Shown here in pieces: positions 1-6,271 of a stretch of 37,134 nt of DNA (position 1 is the stretch's first letter; each line of letters starts with the position of its first letter). A program made the position numbers and the translations under genes. Source of the DNA: CAZXCK01 sp964639225 (GTDB taxonomy: Bacteria; Chloroflexota; Anaerolineae; Aggregatilineales; Phototrophicaceae); NCBI GenBank assembly GCA_964639225.1, contig CAZXCK010000024.1, positions 1-37,134 of the forward strand, read 5' to 3'. The notes under the pieces were generated by a model. It did not search any database, was not told where the DNA came from, and saw nothing but the letters and a program-made list of their open reading frames with translations.

Positions 1-5
1 GGTGC

Positions 6-24
6 GCGAGGGCAGCGCCCTCGC
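6..24. other. Perfect 8-bp hairpin at the left edge
   Basis: The arms at 6-13 and 17-24 are perfectly complementary with a 3-nt loop. No T tract follows on the plus strand. It may end a gene lying to the left, but that gene is outside the window. I see no gene from 25 to 235; that stretch should hold the promoter and leader of the next gene, and I cannot pick out a convincing -35/-10 pair in it. Confidence 0.4.
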
Positions 25-235
25 AACAAGATATTCTGACTTTGCAAAAGCCCTGGGTATAGTTGAGACCCTGACCGCTGAAAATGCGTAATGGGATATG
101 ATGAGACCTGCGTGGTTGCATGTTGCGCCCTGCATTGTGCCAACTTCAGCAACACATCCAACCCGCTGACTGGCATCCAAACACGACAAAGCAAGCAGAC
201 AGTCCAGGGTAAACCCGGATGTAGAAAGGCCAGGT

Positions 236-1042
236 ATGGTTCAAAGTATCGCCAGCCATATTCAGGAAACGTGGCAAGAAATCACCCGTCCGGTTTTTCT
301 GCGGCGGATTATATGGGTGGCGGTGTTCTGGGTTTTTGTATCGGCGGTGATTCTGCTGAACATCGCCTTTTTGCAGACACGCTATCCCGACCCACCCCGG
401 CCCCCTGATCTGGTATTGGACATTCTGCCGGAGATGCGGGCCTTTATCATCGTGGGCGAGGTGTTCGGCCTGGGGCAGTTCTTCCTGGTGCTGGCGCTGT
501 TCAGTGCGCGCCACTTTAAGGGAGTGCCCTATCTGCTGTTTGTGCTGGGTGTGATGTACACCATCCGCGCCTTCACGATCGTGCTGACGCCGCTGGCACA
601 GATTCAGCCGCCATCGGTCAACTACGACGAGAGCCACATCATCGCCCAATCGTTTTATCATGGCATGTTCTTCAGCGGGCACACGGCCAGCGCCTTTATC
701 CAGGCCTTCTATATGAAGGGCCACCGGCTGCGCCCGCTGCTGTTCGTCAGCGCGTCGATCCAGGCATTCGCGCTGCTGGCCAGCCACTCGCATTACACCA
801 TCGACGTGGTGGGCGCGGTGTTTGTGGCTTACACGGTGACTCACTTCGACTTTATGCGGCTGGTTCCCCGGCGGCTGCGCGAGGTGCGCTGGCTGCCCTG
901 GTATGATGAGCAGGCCGCTGACAGCCCGTTCGACGAGCAGCAGGCGGACCCTACGTTCGGCGGTAACGGGCACGGCACGCCCAACGGTCGGGAACGCCAG
1001 ACGACGCTAGGCAAACAGCCATCCCGCACCCAGGCGGGTTAG
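236..1042 (+). CDS. PAP2_C / sphingomyelin-synthase-like membrane protein
   Basis: 268 residues with about five or six hydrophobic segments (near 24-46, 68-92, 98-120, 140-160, 166-184 and 187-205). Two signatures of the PAP2_C/sphingomyelin synthase family are visible: FFSGHT (145-150, His149) and HYTIDVVGA (186-194, His186 and Asp190), matching the D3 and D4 motifs that hold the catalytic His-His-Asp triad. In this family the reaction is transfer or hydrolysis of a lipid phosphate or phospho-headgroup at the membrane. The Cys-Gly-Asp that often precedes SGHT is not seen (it reads YHGMFFSGHT). The C-terminal ~55 residues are polar and probably a disordered cytoplasmic tail. The ATG at 236 follows an AAAGG ribosome site. 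It appears monocistronic, with a terminator 16 bp downstream. The substrate is not determinable; a generic PAP2 phosphatase is the alternative. Confidence 0.8.
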   Translation: MVQSIASHIQETWQEITRPVFLRRIIWVAVFWVFVSAVILLNIAFLQTRYPDPPRPPDLVLDILPEMRAFIIVGEVFGLGQFFLVLALFSARHFKGVPYLLFVLGVMYTIRAFTIVLTPLAQIQPPSVNYDESHIIAQSFYHGMFFSGHTASAFIQAFYMKGHRLRPLLFVSASIQAFALLASHSHYTIDVVGAVFVAYTVTHFDFMRLVPRRLREVRWLPWYDEQAADSPFDEQQADPTFGGNGHGTPNGRERQTTLGKQPSRTQAG

Positions 1043-1057
1043 TGATAATCAATCCTC

Positions 1058-1088
1058 ACAGGGCGCGCGTGTGCGCCCTGTTTGTTTT
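1058..1088 (+). terminator. Rho-independent terminator after the PAP2-like gene
   Basis: A 9-bp GC-rich stem (1058-1066 with 1073-1081), a 6-nt loop, and then the T-rich tract TTTGTTTT. It separates the PAP2-like gene from the next unit. Confidence 0.8.
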
Positions 1089-1159
1089 CCCCGGTAAGAT
1101 CGCCAGACTGTACGCCGTCTAGGGATATGAGTAGATAGAAACCTTAGGGAGCGCAGACG

Positions 1160-1477
1160 ATGTCGCAGTTTGACGAAGACGATCTCAAGCACATGTTAGA
1201 GTTTCTGCGCGCGCCGGAAGAGGACGAGCGGATCATCGCCATGGATTGCAGCGACTGTGACCGGCTGGCGGCCCTGGCCGAACAGGTCGCCGGGGGCGAG
1301 CCAGTGGAGAACGTTCTGCCGGAGCTGGCGGAGCATCTGCATTACTGGCGCGACTGCCGCGAAGAATTTGAGGCGCTGGTCGCGGTTCTGAAGGCCGAAA
1401 GCTCTGGCGATGTCAGCCAGGCGCTGGACCAGATCGCCCACGCTGTACAGGACGACGACTCCGCCGCTGGTAAGTGA
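1160..1477 (+). CDS. Small Cys/His protein, ZAS (anti-sigma zinc finger)-like, upstream of trxB
   Basis: 105 residues, soluble and acidic, starting at an ATG behind an AGGGAG ribosome site. It has a Cys pair (C30, C33 in MDCSDC) and a second cluster HLHYWRDCREEF (His59, His61, Cys66). This pattern resembles zinc-binding anti-sigma domains, which have an N-terminal Cys or His and a later HxxxCxxC; here the first Cys of that motif is replaced by Trp63, and His61 could be an alternative ligand. It lies 58 bp before trxB on the same strand with no terminator between, so the two are probably co-transcribed. Family knowledge: Streptomyces RsrA, also about 105 residues, is a redox-sensitive ZAS protein that controls trxBA. 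No sigma factor is adjacent here, so the comparison is inference. It may simply be an uncharacterised zinc-binding protein. Confidence 0.65.
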   Translation: MSQFDEDDLKHMLEFLRAPEEDERIIAMDCSDCDRLAALAEQVAGGEPVENVLPELAEHLHYWRDCREEFEALVAVLKAESSGDVSQALDQIAHAVQDDDSAAGK

Positions 1478-1490
1478 AGTGGCGGCGCTG

Positions 1491-1518
1491 TAACCACTGT
1501 TTAACCATTGAGTAACCA
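1491..1518 (+). promoter_or_regulatory. Three TAACCA direct repeats in exact 11-bp phase
   Basis: TAACCA occurs at 1491, 1502 and 1513, one helical turn apart, in the gap before trxB. Direct repeats with 11-bp period are the binding architecture of OmpR/PhoB-family response regulators; the Bacillus PhoP box uses TTAACA-like units. The repeats end 6 bp before the trxB ribosome site (GAGGG, 1525-1529). The function as an operator is inference. Confidence 0.4.
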
Positions 1519-1535
1519 TCATCTGAGGGACAACC

Positions 1536-2507
1536 ATGCAAAAAAGACGTGTCGTTATCATCGGTTCGGGTCCGGCTGGCTTTACAGCGGCGCTGTATAC
1601 GGCGCGGGCGCAGCTTAAGCCGGTGCTGATCGCCGGGACCACGCTGGGCGGCCAGGTGAGCCTGACCCATGAGATCGAGAATTATCCCGGCTTCCCGGAA
1701 GGTCTGAGCGGGGCTGAACTGGTGGAGCACTTCCGCGCCCAGGTGGAGCGCTTCGGCACGGAGATCGTCTACGACTCCGTGATGGAAGTGGATTTCACCA
1801 ACGGCTCGCCGTTTACGGTCAAGACCGGCAGCGAGACCTACCTGGCCGACACGGTGATCGTCACCATCGGCGCGGACCCGCGCAAGCTCAAAGTGCCGGG
1901 TGAAGCCGAATACACCGGGCGCGGTGTGAGCTACTGCGGCACCTGCGACGGATTCTTCTTCCGGGGCAAGGATGTGGTGGTTGTGGGCGGCGGCGACAGC
2001 GCCCTTGAGGAAAGCCTGTTCCTGACACGCTTCGCCAACTCGGTGAACATCATCCACCGCCGCGATGAACTGCGCGCCGGTGTCGCCCTGCAGACGCGCG
2101 CCTTCAACAACCCCAAGATCAGCTTCACCTGGAACACAGTCATCGAGGAAATTCTGGGCGGGGAGAACAGCGCGGTCAGCGCGGTGCGCCTGCGCAACGT
2201 CGAGACGGGCGAGGTCTACGAGAAGCCGACCGACGGCGTGTTCATCTTCGTGGGGCACATCCCCAACAGCCAGCTTTTCGGCGACCAACTGGCGGTCAAC
2301 GAAAACGGCTATGTCATCACCGACCAGCGTTACCGCACCAGCGTTGACGGTGTTTTCGCCGCTGGCGAGATTCAGGACGAAATCTGGCGGCAGGTGGCGA
2401 CATCGGTGGGCCAGGGCACTTCCGCCGGTATGAGCGCCATTCACTGGCTGGAAGAGCATGAGGAAGAGCTTCAGCCGCTGGACGAAGAGCCAGCGCCGAC
2501 AACGTAG
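1536..2507 (+). CDS. trxB: Thioredoxin reductase
   Basis: 323 residues. It reduces thioredoxin with NADPH through FAD and a Cys pair, in the cytoplasm. Seen in order: the FAD-binding GSGPAG (10-15); the redox centre CGTCDG (Cys134, Cys137; the usual form is CATC, so Ala becomes Gly); the NADPH-binding GGGDSALEES (151-160); HRR (174-176), which typically selects NADPH; and the C-terminal FAD motif AAGEIQDEIWRQ (275-286, where most family members have AAGD, so Asp becomes Glu). Length is normal for the family. The ATG follows GAGGG. It is probably co-transcribed with the Cys/His protein upstream and ends at a strong terminator. The DUF3179/CcdA-thioredoxin region at 13794-16614 is a possible consumer of reducing power. 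The Gly in the redox motif and the Glu in the FAD motif leave open a ferredoxin- or flavin-dependent variant. Confidence 0.9.
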   Translation: MQKRRVVIIGSGPAGFTAALYTARAQLKPVLIAGTTLGGQVSLTHEIENYPGFPEGLSGAELVEHFRAQVERFGTEIVYDSVMEVDFTNGSPFTVKTGSETYLADTVIVTIGADPRKLKVPGEAEYTGRGVSYCGTCDGFFFRGKDVVVVGGGDSALEESLFLTRFANSVNIIHRRDELRAGVALQTRAFNNPKISFTWNTVIEEILGGENSAVSAVRLRNVETGEVYEKPTDGVFIFVGHIPNSQLFGDQLAVNENGYVITDQRYRTSVDGVFAAGEIQDEIWRQVATSVGQGTSAGMSAIHWLEEHEEELQPLDEEPAPTT

Positions 2508-2551
2508 TGACAGAGTCCTGGCCTACTCTGTGTGCATCCTGGCCAATCAGG

Positions 2552-2587
2552 CAGCCCTCAAAGCGAATTTGAGGGCTGTTTTTGTTT
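2552..2587 (+). terminator. Rho-independent terminator after trxB
   Basis: A perfect 11-bp stem (2552-2562 with 2568-2578), a 5-nt loop, and then a T-rich tract (2579-2587). Confidence 0.92.
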
Positions 2588-2644
2588 GCCGGGCCGCGTC
2601 GTTGTAATGGTGTGGACAGGACGTGCATGCGCCCGAAAATCCTG

Positions 2645-2653
2645 TGTTATAAT
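2645..2653 (+). promoter_or_regulatory. Extended -10 promoter of mscL
   Basis: TG-T-TATAAT: a perfect -10 box at 2648-2653 preceded by the extended-TG dinucleotide. No good -35 is seen at 16-19 bp. The transcription start would be near 2660, giving a leader of about 43 nt. Confidence 0.6.
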
Positions 2654-2702
2654 TCTTAATGGGTTGTGTGCCGATTGACGTCCTCAGCAGGAGATACCCA
2701 GC

Positions 2703-3170
2703 ATGTTCGCAGAATTTCGCAAGTTCATCACACGCGGCAATGTTATGGACCTGGCGGTTGGTATTATCATCGGGGCGGCCTTCACCAGCATCGTCAACTC
2801 GCTGGTCAAAGACATCATCATGCCACCTATTGGTTATATCACCGGCGGTGTGGACTTCACCGATCTGTTTATCACGCTGGACGGCGGCGAATACGCCTCA
2901 CTGGTCGAAGCACAGGAAGCGGGCGGGGCGACGATCAATTACGGCGTGTTCATCAACCAGGTCATCACGTTTCTGATTGTGGCGCTGGCGGTGTTCTTTA
3001 TTGTCAGGGCGGTGAACCGTCTCAACGATTCGGTCAAGCGCGCTGAGGAAGAGAAGCCACCGGCTCCCACCGAAAAAGACTGCCCCTACTGCTTCAGCCG
3101 GATTTCGATCCAGGCCACGCGCTGCCCGCACTGCACGTCAGAGTTAACCGGTGGCGCTGCCGCCGACTGA
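2703..3170 (+). CDS. mscL: Large-conductance mechanosensitive channel with C-terminal zinc ribbon
   Basis: 155 residues. MscL is a pentameric membrane channel that opens under membrane tension to release solutes during hypo-osmotic shock. The N-terminal helix (FAEFRKFI), the TM1 region (NVMDLAVGIIIGAAF, 13-27), the periplasmic loop (about 45-80) and TM2 (about 84-102) are typical. After the cytoplasmic helix (103-118) and a Pro-rich linker comes an unusual domain: Cys127-x2-Cys130 and Cys141-x2-Cys144, a compact zinc ribbon that the common ~130-residue family members lack. The ATG follows AGGAG at about 9 nt. The gene has its own extended -10 promoter and stands alone. The zinc ribbon may act as a plug, a sensor or an assembly module; this is inference. 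Confidence 0.92.
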   Translation: MFAEFRKFITRGNVMDLAVGIIIGAAFTSIVNSLVKDIIMPPIGYITGGVDFTDLFITLDGGEYASLVEAQEAGGATINYGVFINQVITFLIVALAVFFIVRAVNRLNDSVKRAEEEKPPAPTEKDCPYCFSRISIQATRCPHCTSELTGGAAAD

Positions 3171-3198
3171 CCCGCAACACTACAGCCCACGTCGCGGC

Positions 3199-3223
3199 GT
3201 CCCGGAAGCATACCATCCGGGAC
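3199..3223 (+). terminator. Stem-loop after mscL, possible weak terminator
   Basis: An 8-bp perfect stem (3199-3206 with 3216-3223) and a 9-nt loop, with further imperfect pairing outside. Only a short TGTTT follows, about 9 nt later, so intrinsic termination is uncertain. Confidence 0.4.
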
Positions 3224-3396
3224 ACCGTCGCTGTTTCACAGGCTCAAAACGCTGGTTATTCTCAACAGAACAGCAAACCCGACAGCAGTACAATAGAAGT
3301 GCGTCGGTTGGTTACCGACATGGGTGATTGGTGCGGCTGAAGGGGCTAATCATCGCTTTGAAATAGGTCAAAAGTACCATTTATTCTACGCTCGGT

Positions 3397-3426
3397 GTGA
3401 CATTCCTGCCGTTTTCCCGGTATAGC
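3397..3426 (+). promoter_or_regulatory. Promoter candidate for the ECF sigma operon
   Basis: GTGACA (3397-3402), an 18-bp spacer, then TATAGC (3421-3426). The -35 is one mismatch from consensus and the -10 matches at four positions. A start near 3433 gives a leader of about 90 nt to the GTG at 3523. Confidence 0.45.
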
Positions 3427-3522
3427 AGATAACAGATGGGATACGCGGCTGTGATGTGTCACAGCGCATTCGTCGGCACGAACCGGGCGTCACTATCGAC
3501 ACTGGGTGGAGGCTCTCGCGGC

Positions 3523-4107
3523 GTGACCATTTCCCCATCCGAGATGGAACGGCTCATTCGCCAGGCGCAGGAGGGCGATAGCGCGGCTGTCGCGCGCCTG
3601 TATGAGCTGCATGCCGACATGATCTACCGCTACGTCGCTTACCGCGTCCCCAATGAAGAAGTTGAAGACCTGACAGCGGATGTCTTTCTGCGGATGGTTG
3701 AGGGCCTGCCGGGCTTTCGTATCACCGGCGCGCCGTTCGAAGCGTGGTTGTATCGTATCGCTGCGGCGCGCATCGCCGATCATTACCGGCGGTCGGCGCA
3801 GCGCCCGCAGGTCGAGCTGCCTGAAAGCATGACCGACCACGATCCGCTGCCAGAGGAGCAGTTGATGCAGCAGCAGGAACTGGGTCTGCTGCGTGAAGCC
3901 CTGCAGCACCTTACCGATGACCAGCAAACCGTGATGATTCTGCGGTTTGTCGAGCGCAAGAGTCACGAGGAAGTGGCACAGATCATGGAGAAATCCACTT
4001 CAAACGTTAAAACCATCCAGCATCGCGCGCTGGTGCAGCTCTCTCGTCTGCTGGGCGAGACGAAAAAACCGCGCCATTATCTGCGAGGGCGTCGTGACTC
4101 CGAATAG
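3523..4107 (+). CDS. ECF-family RNA polymerase sigma factor
   Basis: 194 residues from GTG 3523. An ATG at 3436 in the same frame would add 29 residues that do not look like the family, while GGAGG (3508-3512) sits 10 nt before the GTG. Sigma region 2 spans about residues 20-90, including DLTADVFLRM and FEAWLYRIAAARIADHYRR (core binding and -10 recognition). Region 4 spans about 128-182, with LTDDQQTVMILRF and a helix-turn-helix ending SNVKTIQHRAL. It directs RNA polymerase to a dedicated regulon. It overlaps the next gene by 14 bp, an arrangement of translational coupling typical of a sigma factor and its membrane partner. The signal sensed is unknown. Confidence 0.88.
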   Translation: MTISPSEMERLIRQAQEGDSAAVARLYELHADMIYRYVAYRVPNEEVEDLTADVFLRMVEGLPGFRITGAPFEAWLYRIAAARIADHYRRSAQRPQVELPESMTDHDPLPEEQLMQQQELGLLREALQHLTDDQQTVMILRFVERKSHEEVAQIMEKSTSNVKTIQHRALVQLSRLLGETKKPRHYLRGRRDSE

Positions 4108-5404
4108 ACCGACCGGCCAGAAGCCGGCCAACTCCCAGCCGGACCGCGATCAACTGCTGGCGACAGCCCAGCGGATGGCGAACGCGCCCCGGCCACAGAT
4201 GCCACCTGACATGGCCGAACGTATCCGGCTGCGTGTGCAGCAGGCTCACGCACAGCAGGTACAGTCAGGCCAGACACCGGAGCGGGCTGGTCCTGGTGGC
4301 GCACCCAAACTGATTATGCTGCCGGTGCTGCGCTGGGTGGCGGCGATCGCGCTGCTGGTGCTGGTGGGGATGGCGGCGGTAGTTCCGGCCAGCGCCAACA
4401 GCCTGCCTGGCGATCCGCTGTATGCGGTCAAGCAGGGCCTGGAGAAGATCGAGCTGGCGCTGGCGTCTGAAGCGCGGCTGCCGGAAGTGCATCTGCGGCA
4501 GGCCAACCGCCGCCTGGACGAAGCCCGCAAACTGATTGAACGGCAGCGCACCGGCGCAGATCTGCAGCAGGCCCTGGGGGATGCGCTTAGCAGTCTTGAA
4601 CGGGTGCGCGACACGGAAGGGCTGTCTGCGGGCGATGTGCAATCGCTGCGCAGCCAGACGCAGCAGATCGCCAGTGAGATCGGGCAGGTGATGGCAACTG
4701 TCGACAATCTGGAAGCGCCACCCGCCCTGCTGGCGCAACTGGATGACATCACTGAGGCCGTGCCGCCGGTTATGGTCGATACGCCAACGGCCACCCATAC
4801 GGCGACCGCTACGGCGACACTCACGGAGACCCATACGGCGACCCATACGGCGACCGCTACGGCGACCGTCTCGGCCACCCACACGGCGACGCTCACGGCG
4901 ACCCATACGGCGACACTCACGGCTACGCATACAGAGACGGCTGCGGCGACCGCTACGGCGACCGCTACGGCGACCGCCACGGCGACGCCAGAGACATTTA
5001 CCGCTTATGTCGTCGCTGAGGGTGTGGCCAACGTGCGCAGCGGTCCGGGGGTCAGCCATCGGGTGATCGCTCAGGTGGCGCGCGGCGCAACTGTGACCGT
5101 TATCGATGTGCCCGACGACAGCGACTGGTGGAACGTCCGCCTGGATGACGGTCAAACCGGCTGGGTTTACGCCGAACTGCTGAGCCTGTCGCCGCCCGCG
5201 CCGCGACCGGGCCAGCCAGCCGAGCCGGGGCCACCGTCGGAACCGGGGCGGCCAGGGCAGCCGGGCCAGCCATCGCAGCCGGATGACTCGTGTGATCTGC
5301 CGGGGGCGGCCTGCGACGCGCCGGGACAGGGAGACAATCCGCCACCGGGCCAGGGTGGCGTGCCACCGGGTCAACTGCGGACACCCGGCCCACCCGAACG
5401 TTAA
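4094..5404 (+). CDS. Membrane-anchored DUF5667 / SH3-domain protein, partner of the ECF sigma
   Basis: 436 residues from a GTG at 4094 that overlaps the sigma gene; longer in-frame starts lie inside the sigma coding region and are unlikely. Order: a cytoplasmic N-terminus (1-72), one transmembrane segment (about 73-98), a DUF5667-like helical domain beginning SLPGDPLYAVK (103-113; DUF5667 follows a TM helix in many Chloroflexota sigma partners), a Thr/Ala/His low-complexity linker (about 232-298), a bacterial SH3 domain (about 299-363, with ANVRSGPG and GWVYAELL), and a Pro/Gly/Gln-rich tail (364-436) with two Cys. By context it is a candidate anti-sigma or sensor whose extracytoplasmic SH3 domain could bind the cell envelope. 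No zinc-finger anti-sigma motif is present in the N-terminus, so direct sigma binding is inferred from overlap only. Confidence 0.8.
   Translation: MTPNRPTGQKPANSQPDRDQLLATAQRMANAPRPQMPPDMAERIRLRVQQAHAQQVQSGQTPERAGPGGAPKLIMLPVLRWVAAIALLVLVGMAAVVPASANSLPGDPLYAVKQGLEKIELALASEARLPEVHLRQANRRLDEARKLIERQRTGADLQQALGDALSSLERVRDTEGLSAGDVQSLRSQTQQIASEIGQVMATVDNLEAPPALLAQLDDITEAVPPVMVDTPTATHTATATATLTETHTATHTATATATVSATHTATLTATHTATLTATHTETAAATATATATATATATPETFTAYVVAEGVANVRSGPGVSHRVIAQVARGATVTVIDVPDDSDWWNVRLDDGQTGWVYAELLSLSPPAPRPGQPAEPGPPSEPGRPGQPGQPSQPDDSCDLPGAACDAPGQGDNPPPGQGGVPPGQLRTPGPPER
4787..4988 (+). repeat. Degenerate 12-bp tandem repeat coding the Thr/Ala linker
   Basis: Repeats of ACGGCGACC plus a variable codon run for about 200 bp and translate to Thr-Ala-Thr-X units. 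The repeat is in phase with the reading frame, so slippage in whole units would change linker length without frameshift. Confidence 0.85.
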
Positions 5405-5471
5405 GCACGGTGAATGGACTGTGGGGCGCGGGTGTGGTGGATAATTGCCCGATTGTGGGCGGTATGTTCTC

Positions 5472-5500
5472 TTGACATCGAGCAGGCCACCGATTAGAAT
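5472..5500 (+). promoter_or_regulatory. Strong promoter P1 upstream of the tRNA/translation operon
   Basis: Perfect TTGACA (5472-5477), a 17-bp spacer, and TAGAAT (5495-5500). The transcription start should be near 5507, about 90 nt ahead of the first tRNA. Confidence 0.8.
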
Positions 5501-5553
5501 GCACCCCGAGTAAGCGTGCTGCCCCTGCGGCTGTCCAGGTGACAAGTTCATGC

Positions 5554-5583
5554 TTGAAAGCCGGGTGAGCGCGGTGTTATAAT
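5554..5583 (+). promoter_or_regulatory. Strong promoter P2 immediately before tRNA-Thr
   Basis: TTGAAA (5554-5559), an 18-bp spacer, and perfect TATAAT (5578-5583) with an extended TG (5575-5576). The predicted start near 5590 leaves only about 5 nt before the tRNA. Confidence 0.85.
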
Positions 5584-5594
5584 GCACTCCACAC

Positions 5595-5666
5595 GCCGCC
5601 GTAGCTCAATGGAAGAGCACAATACTTGTAATATTGCGGTTATGGGTTCGAGTCCCATCGGCGGCT
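5595..5666 (+). tRNA. tRNA-Thr (TGT)
   Basis: A full cloverleaf: acceptor GCCGCCG (5595-5601) pairs with CGGCGGC (5659-5665), D stem GCTC/GAGC, anticodon TGT at 5627-5629 in loop CTTGTAA, and T loop TTCGAGT. The CCA end is not encoded. Confidence 0.96.
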
Positions 5667-5692
5667 AAGACCGCACCGCGTGTCCTTAACAA

Positions 5693-5775
5693 GGGTCAGT
5701 GTCCCGAGCGGCAAAGGGGGCGGACTGTAAATCCGCTGGCGGAAGCCTTCGTAGGTTCGAGTCCTACCTGGCCCA
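5693..5775 (+). tRNA. tRNA-Tyr (GTA)
   Basis: An 83-nt class II tRNA with a long variable arm. Acceptor GGGTCAG pairs with CTGGCCC (one G-T pair), and the anticodon GTA is at 5727-5729 in loop CTGTAAA. The CCA is not encoded. Confidence 0.95.
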
Positions 5776-5783
5776 CTTGAGTT

Positions 5784-5855
5784 GCCTCTGTAGCTCAGGG
5801 GTAGAGCGCTTTCTTGGTAAGAAAGAGGTCATGGGTTCAAATCCCATCAGAGGCT
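5784..5855 (+). tRNA. tRNA-Thr (GGT)
   Basis: Acceptor GCCTCTG pairs with CAGAGGC, the D stem is GCTC/GAGC, and the anticodon GGT is at 5816-5818 in loop TTGGTAA. It is the second threonine tRNA of the cluster. The CCA is not encoded. Confidence 0.95.
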
Positions 5856-5864
5856 CAAAGCGTG

Positions 5865-5884
5865 CGCCACACCTGATTGTGGCG
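5865..5884 (+). other. Hairpin between tRNA-Thr(GGT) and rpmG
   Basis: A 7-bp perfect stem (5865-5871 with 5878-5884) and a 6-nt loop, with no clear T tract after it. It may mark 3' processing of the tRNA or attenuate readthrough into rpmG. Confidence 0.4.
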
Positions 5885-5912
5885 TATGTTATCTAGAAGA
5901 GAGGAAACAGAG

Positions 5913-6074
5913 ATGGCGAAGAAGGGCAACCGGGTTGTCATAAAGCTGCGCAGTACCGAAAGCGGCCACATCTATGTGACATATAAGAATCGCCGCAACG
6001 ATCCGCAGCGCCTGGAACTCAAAAAATTCGACCCGCTTCTGCGTAAGCATGTGGTGTATCGGGAAACCAAATAG
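5913..6074 (+). CDS. rpmG: 50S ribosomal protein bL33
   Basis: 53 residues, MAKKGNRVVIKLRSTESG at the start, typical of bL33, a small protein of the large ribosomal subunit near the E site. The ATG follows GAGAGGAAACAG; the longer frame upstream would run through the hairpin and is not used. No Cys is present, so this is the zinc-free (C-minus) form, unlike paralogues with CxxC pairs. It sits between tRNA-Thr(GGT) and tRNA-Trp within the same transcript, a common place for rpmG ahead of secE-nusG. Confidence 0.95.
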   Translation: MAKKGNRVVIKLRSTESGHIYVTYKNRRNDPQRLELKKFDPLLRKHVVYRETK

Positions 6075-6113
6075 CTGCCGGATGCGGGCTACCGGATAAC
6101 AGCATTTGGATTT

Positions 6114-6186
6114 AGGGGTGTAGCTCAATTGGCAGAGTGACGGTCTCCAAAACCGTAGGTTCCAGGTTCGAGTCCTGGCACCCCTG
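6114..6186 (+). tRNA. tRNA-Trp (CCA)
   Basis: Acceptor AGGGGTG (6114-6120) pairs with CACCCCT (6179-6185). The anticodon CCA is at 6147-6149 in loop CTCCAAA, and the T loop is TTCGAGT. Its position just before secE is widely conserved in bacteria. The CCA end is not encoded. Confidence 0.95.
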
Positions 6187-6200
6187 CAAAACCCTTCGAG

Positions 6201-6226
6201 ACACCGTCACCGCGACGGTGTTTCTT
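6201..6226 (+). terminator. Terminator-like hairpin between tRNA-Trp and secE
   Basis: An 8-bp perfect stem (6201-6208 with 6214-6221) and a 5-nt loop followed by TTCTT. It probably ends part of the tRNA/rpmG transcript and lets some readthrough into secE. Confidence 0.6.
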
Positions 6227-6231
6227 ATAAT
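6226..6231 (+). promoter_or_regulatory. Perfect -10 box abutting the hairpin, possible secE-nusG-rplKA promoter
   Basis: TATAAT at 6226-6231 begins at the end of the T tract. No good -35 lies at 16-19 bp because that space is the hairpin stem. It is 40 bp ahead of the secE ATG. Confidence 0.35.
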
Positions 6232-6271
6232 AGGACAGGATACCTTAAGCCAGCAAGGAGAACCGGATTAT

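Larger units (their letters stand above)
3171..3522 (+). other. 352-bp gap between mscL and the ECF sigma gene
   Basis: No gene is visible. It holds a stem-loop (3199-3223), a small 6-bp hairpin around 3305-3321, a promoter candidate (3397-3426), and a short TGTGA/TCACA inverted repeat (3450-3463). This is an AT-richer control region serving the sigma gene. Confidence 0.5.

Noticed and set aside
91..408. A 105-codon frame at the left end
   Set aside because: It overlaps the PAP2-like gene in another frame and has no family features or ribosome site.
3450..3463. CRP-like site TGTGA-N4-TCACA ahead of the ECF sigma gene
   Set aside because: The spacer is 4 rather than 6, and the site lies downstream of the likely promoter; it may be chance.
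4246..4980. Antisense frame rich in Val-Ala repeats
   Set aside because: It is the complement of the Thr/Ala repeat tract of the DUF5667/SH3 gene and has no start signal of its own.
4787..4988. Possible CRISPR array in the repeat tract
   Set aside because: The units are 12 bp, contiguous, in frame with the gene, and have no spacers. No other CRISPR-like array is seen in the window.
6137..6271. Longer N-terminus for secE
   Set aside because: It would start inside tRNA-Trp and cross the terminator-like hairpin.
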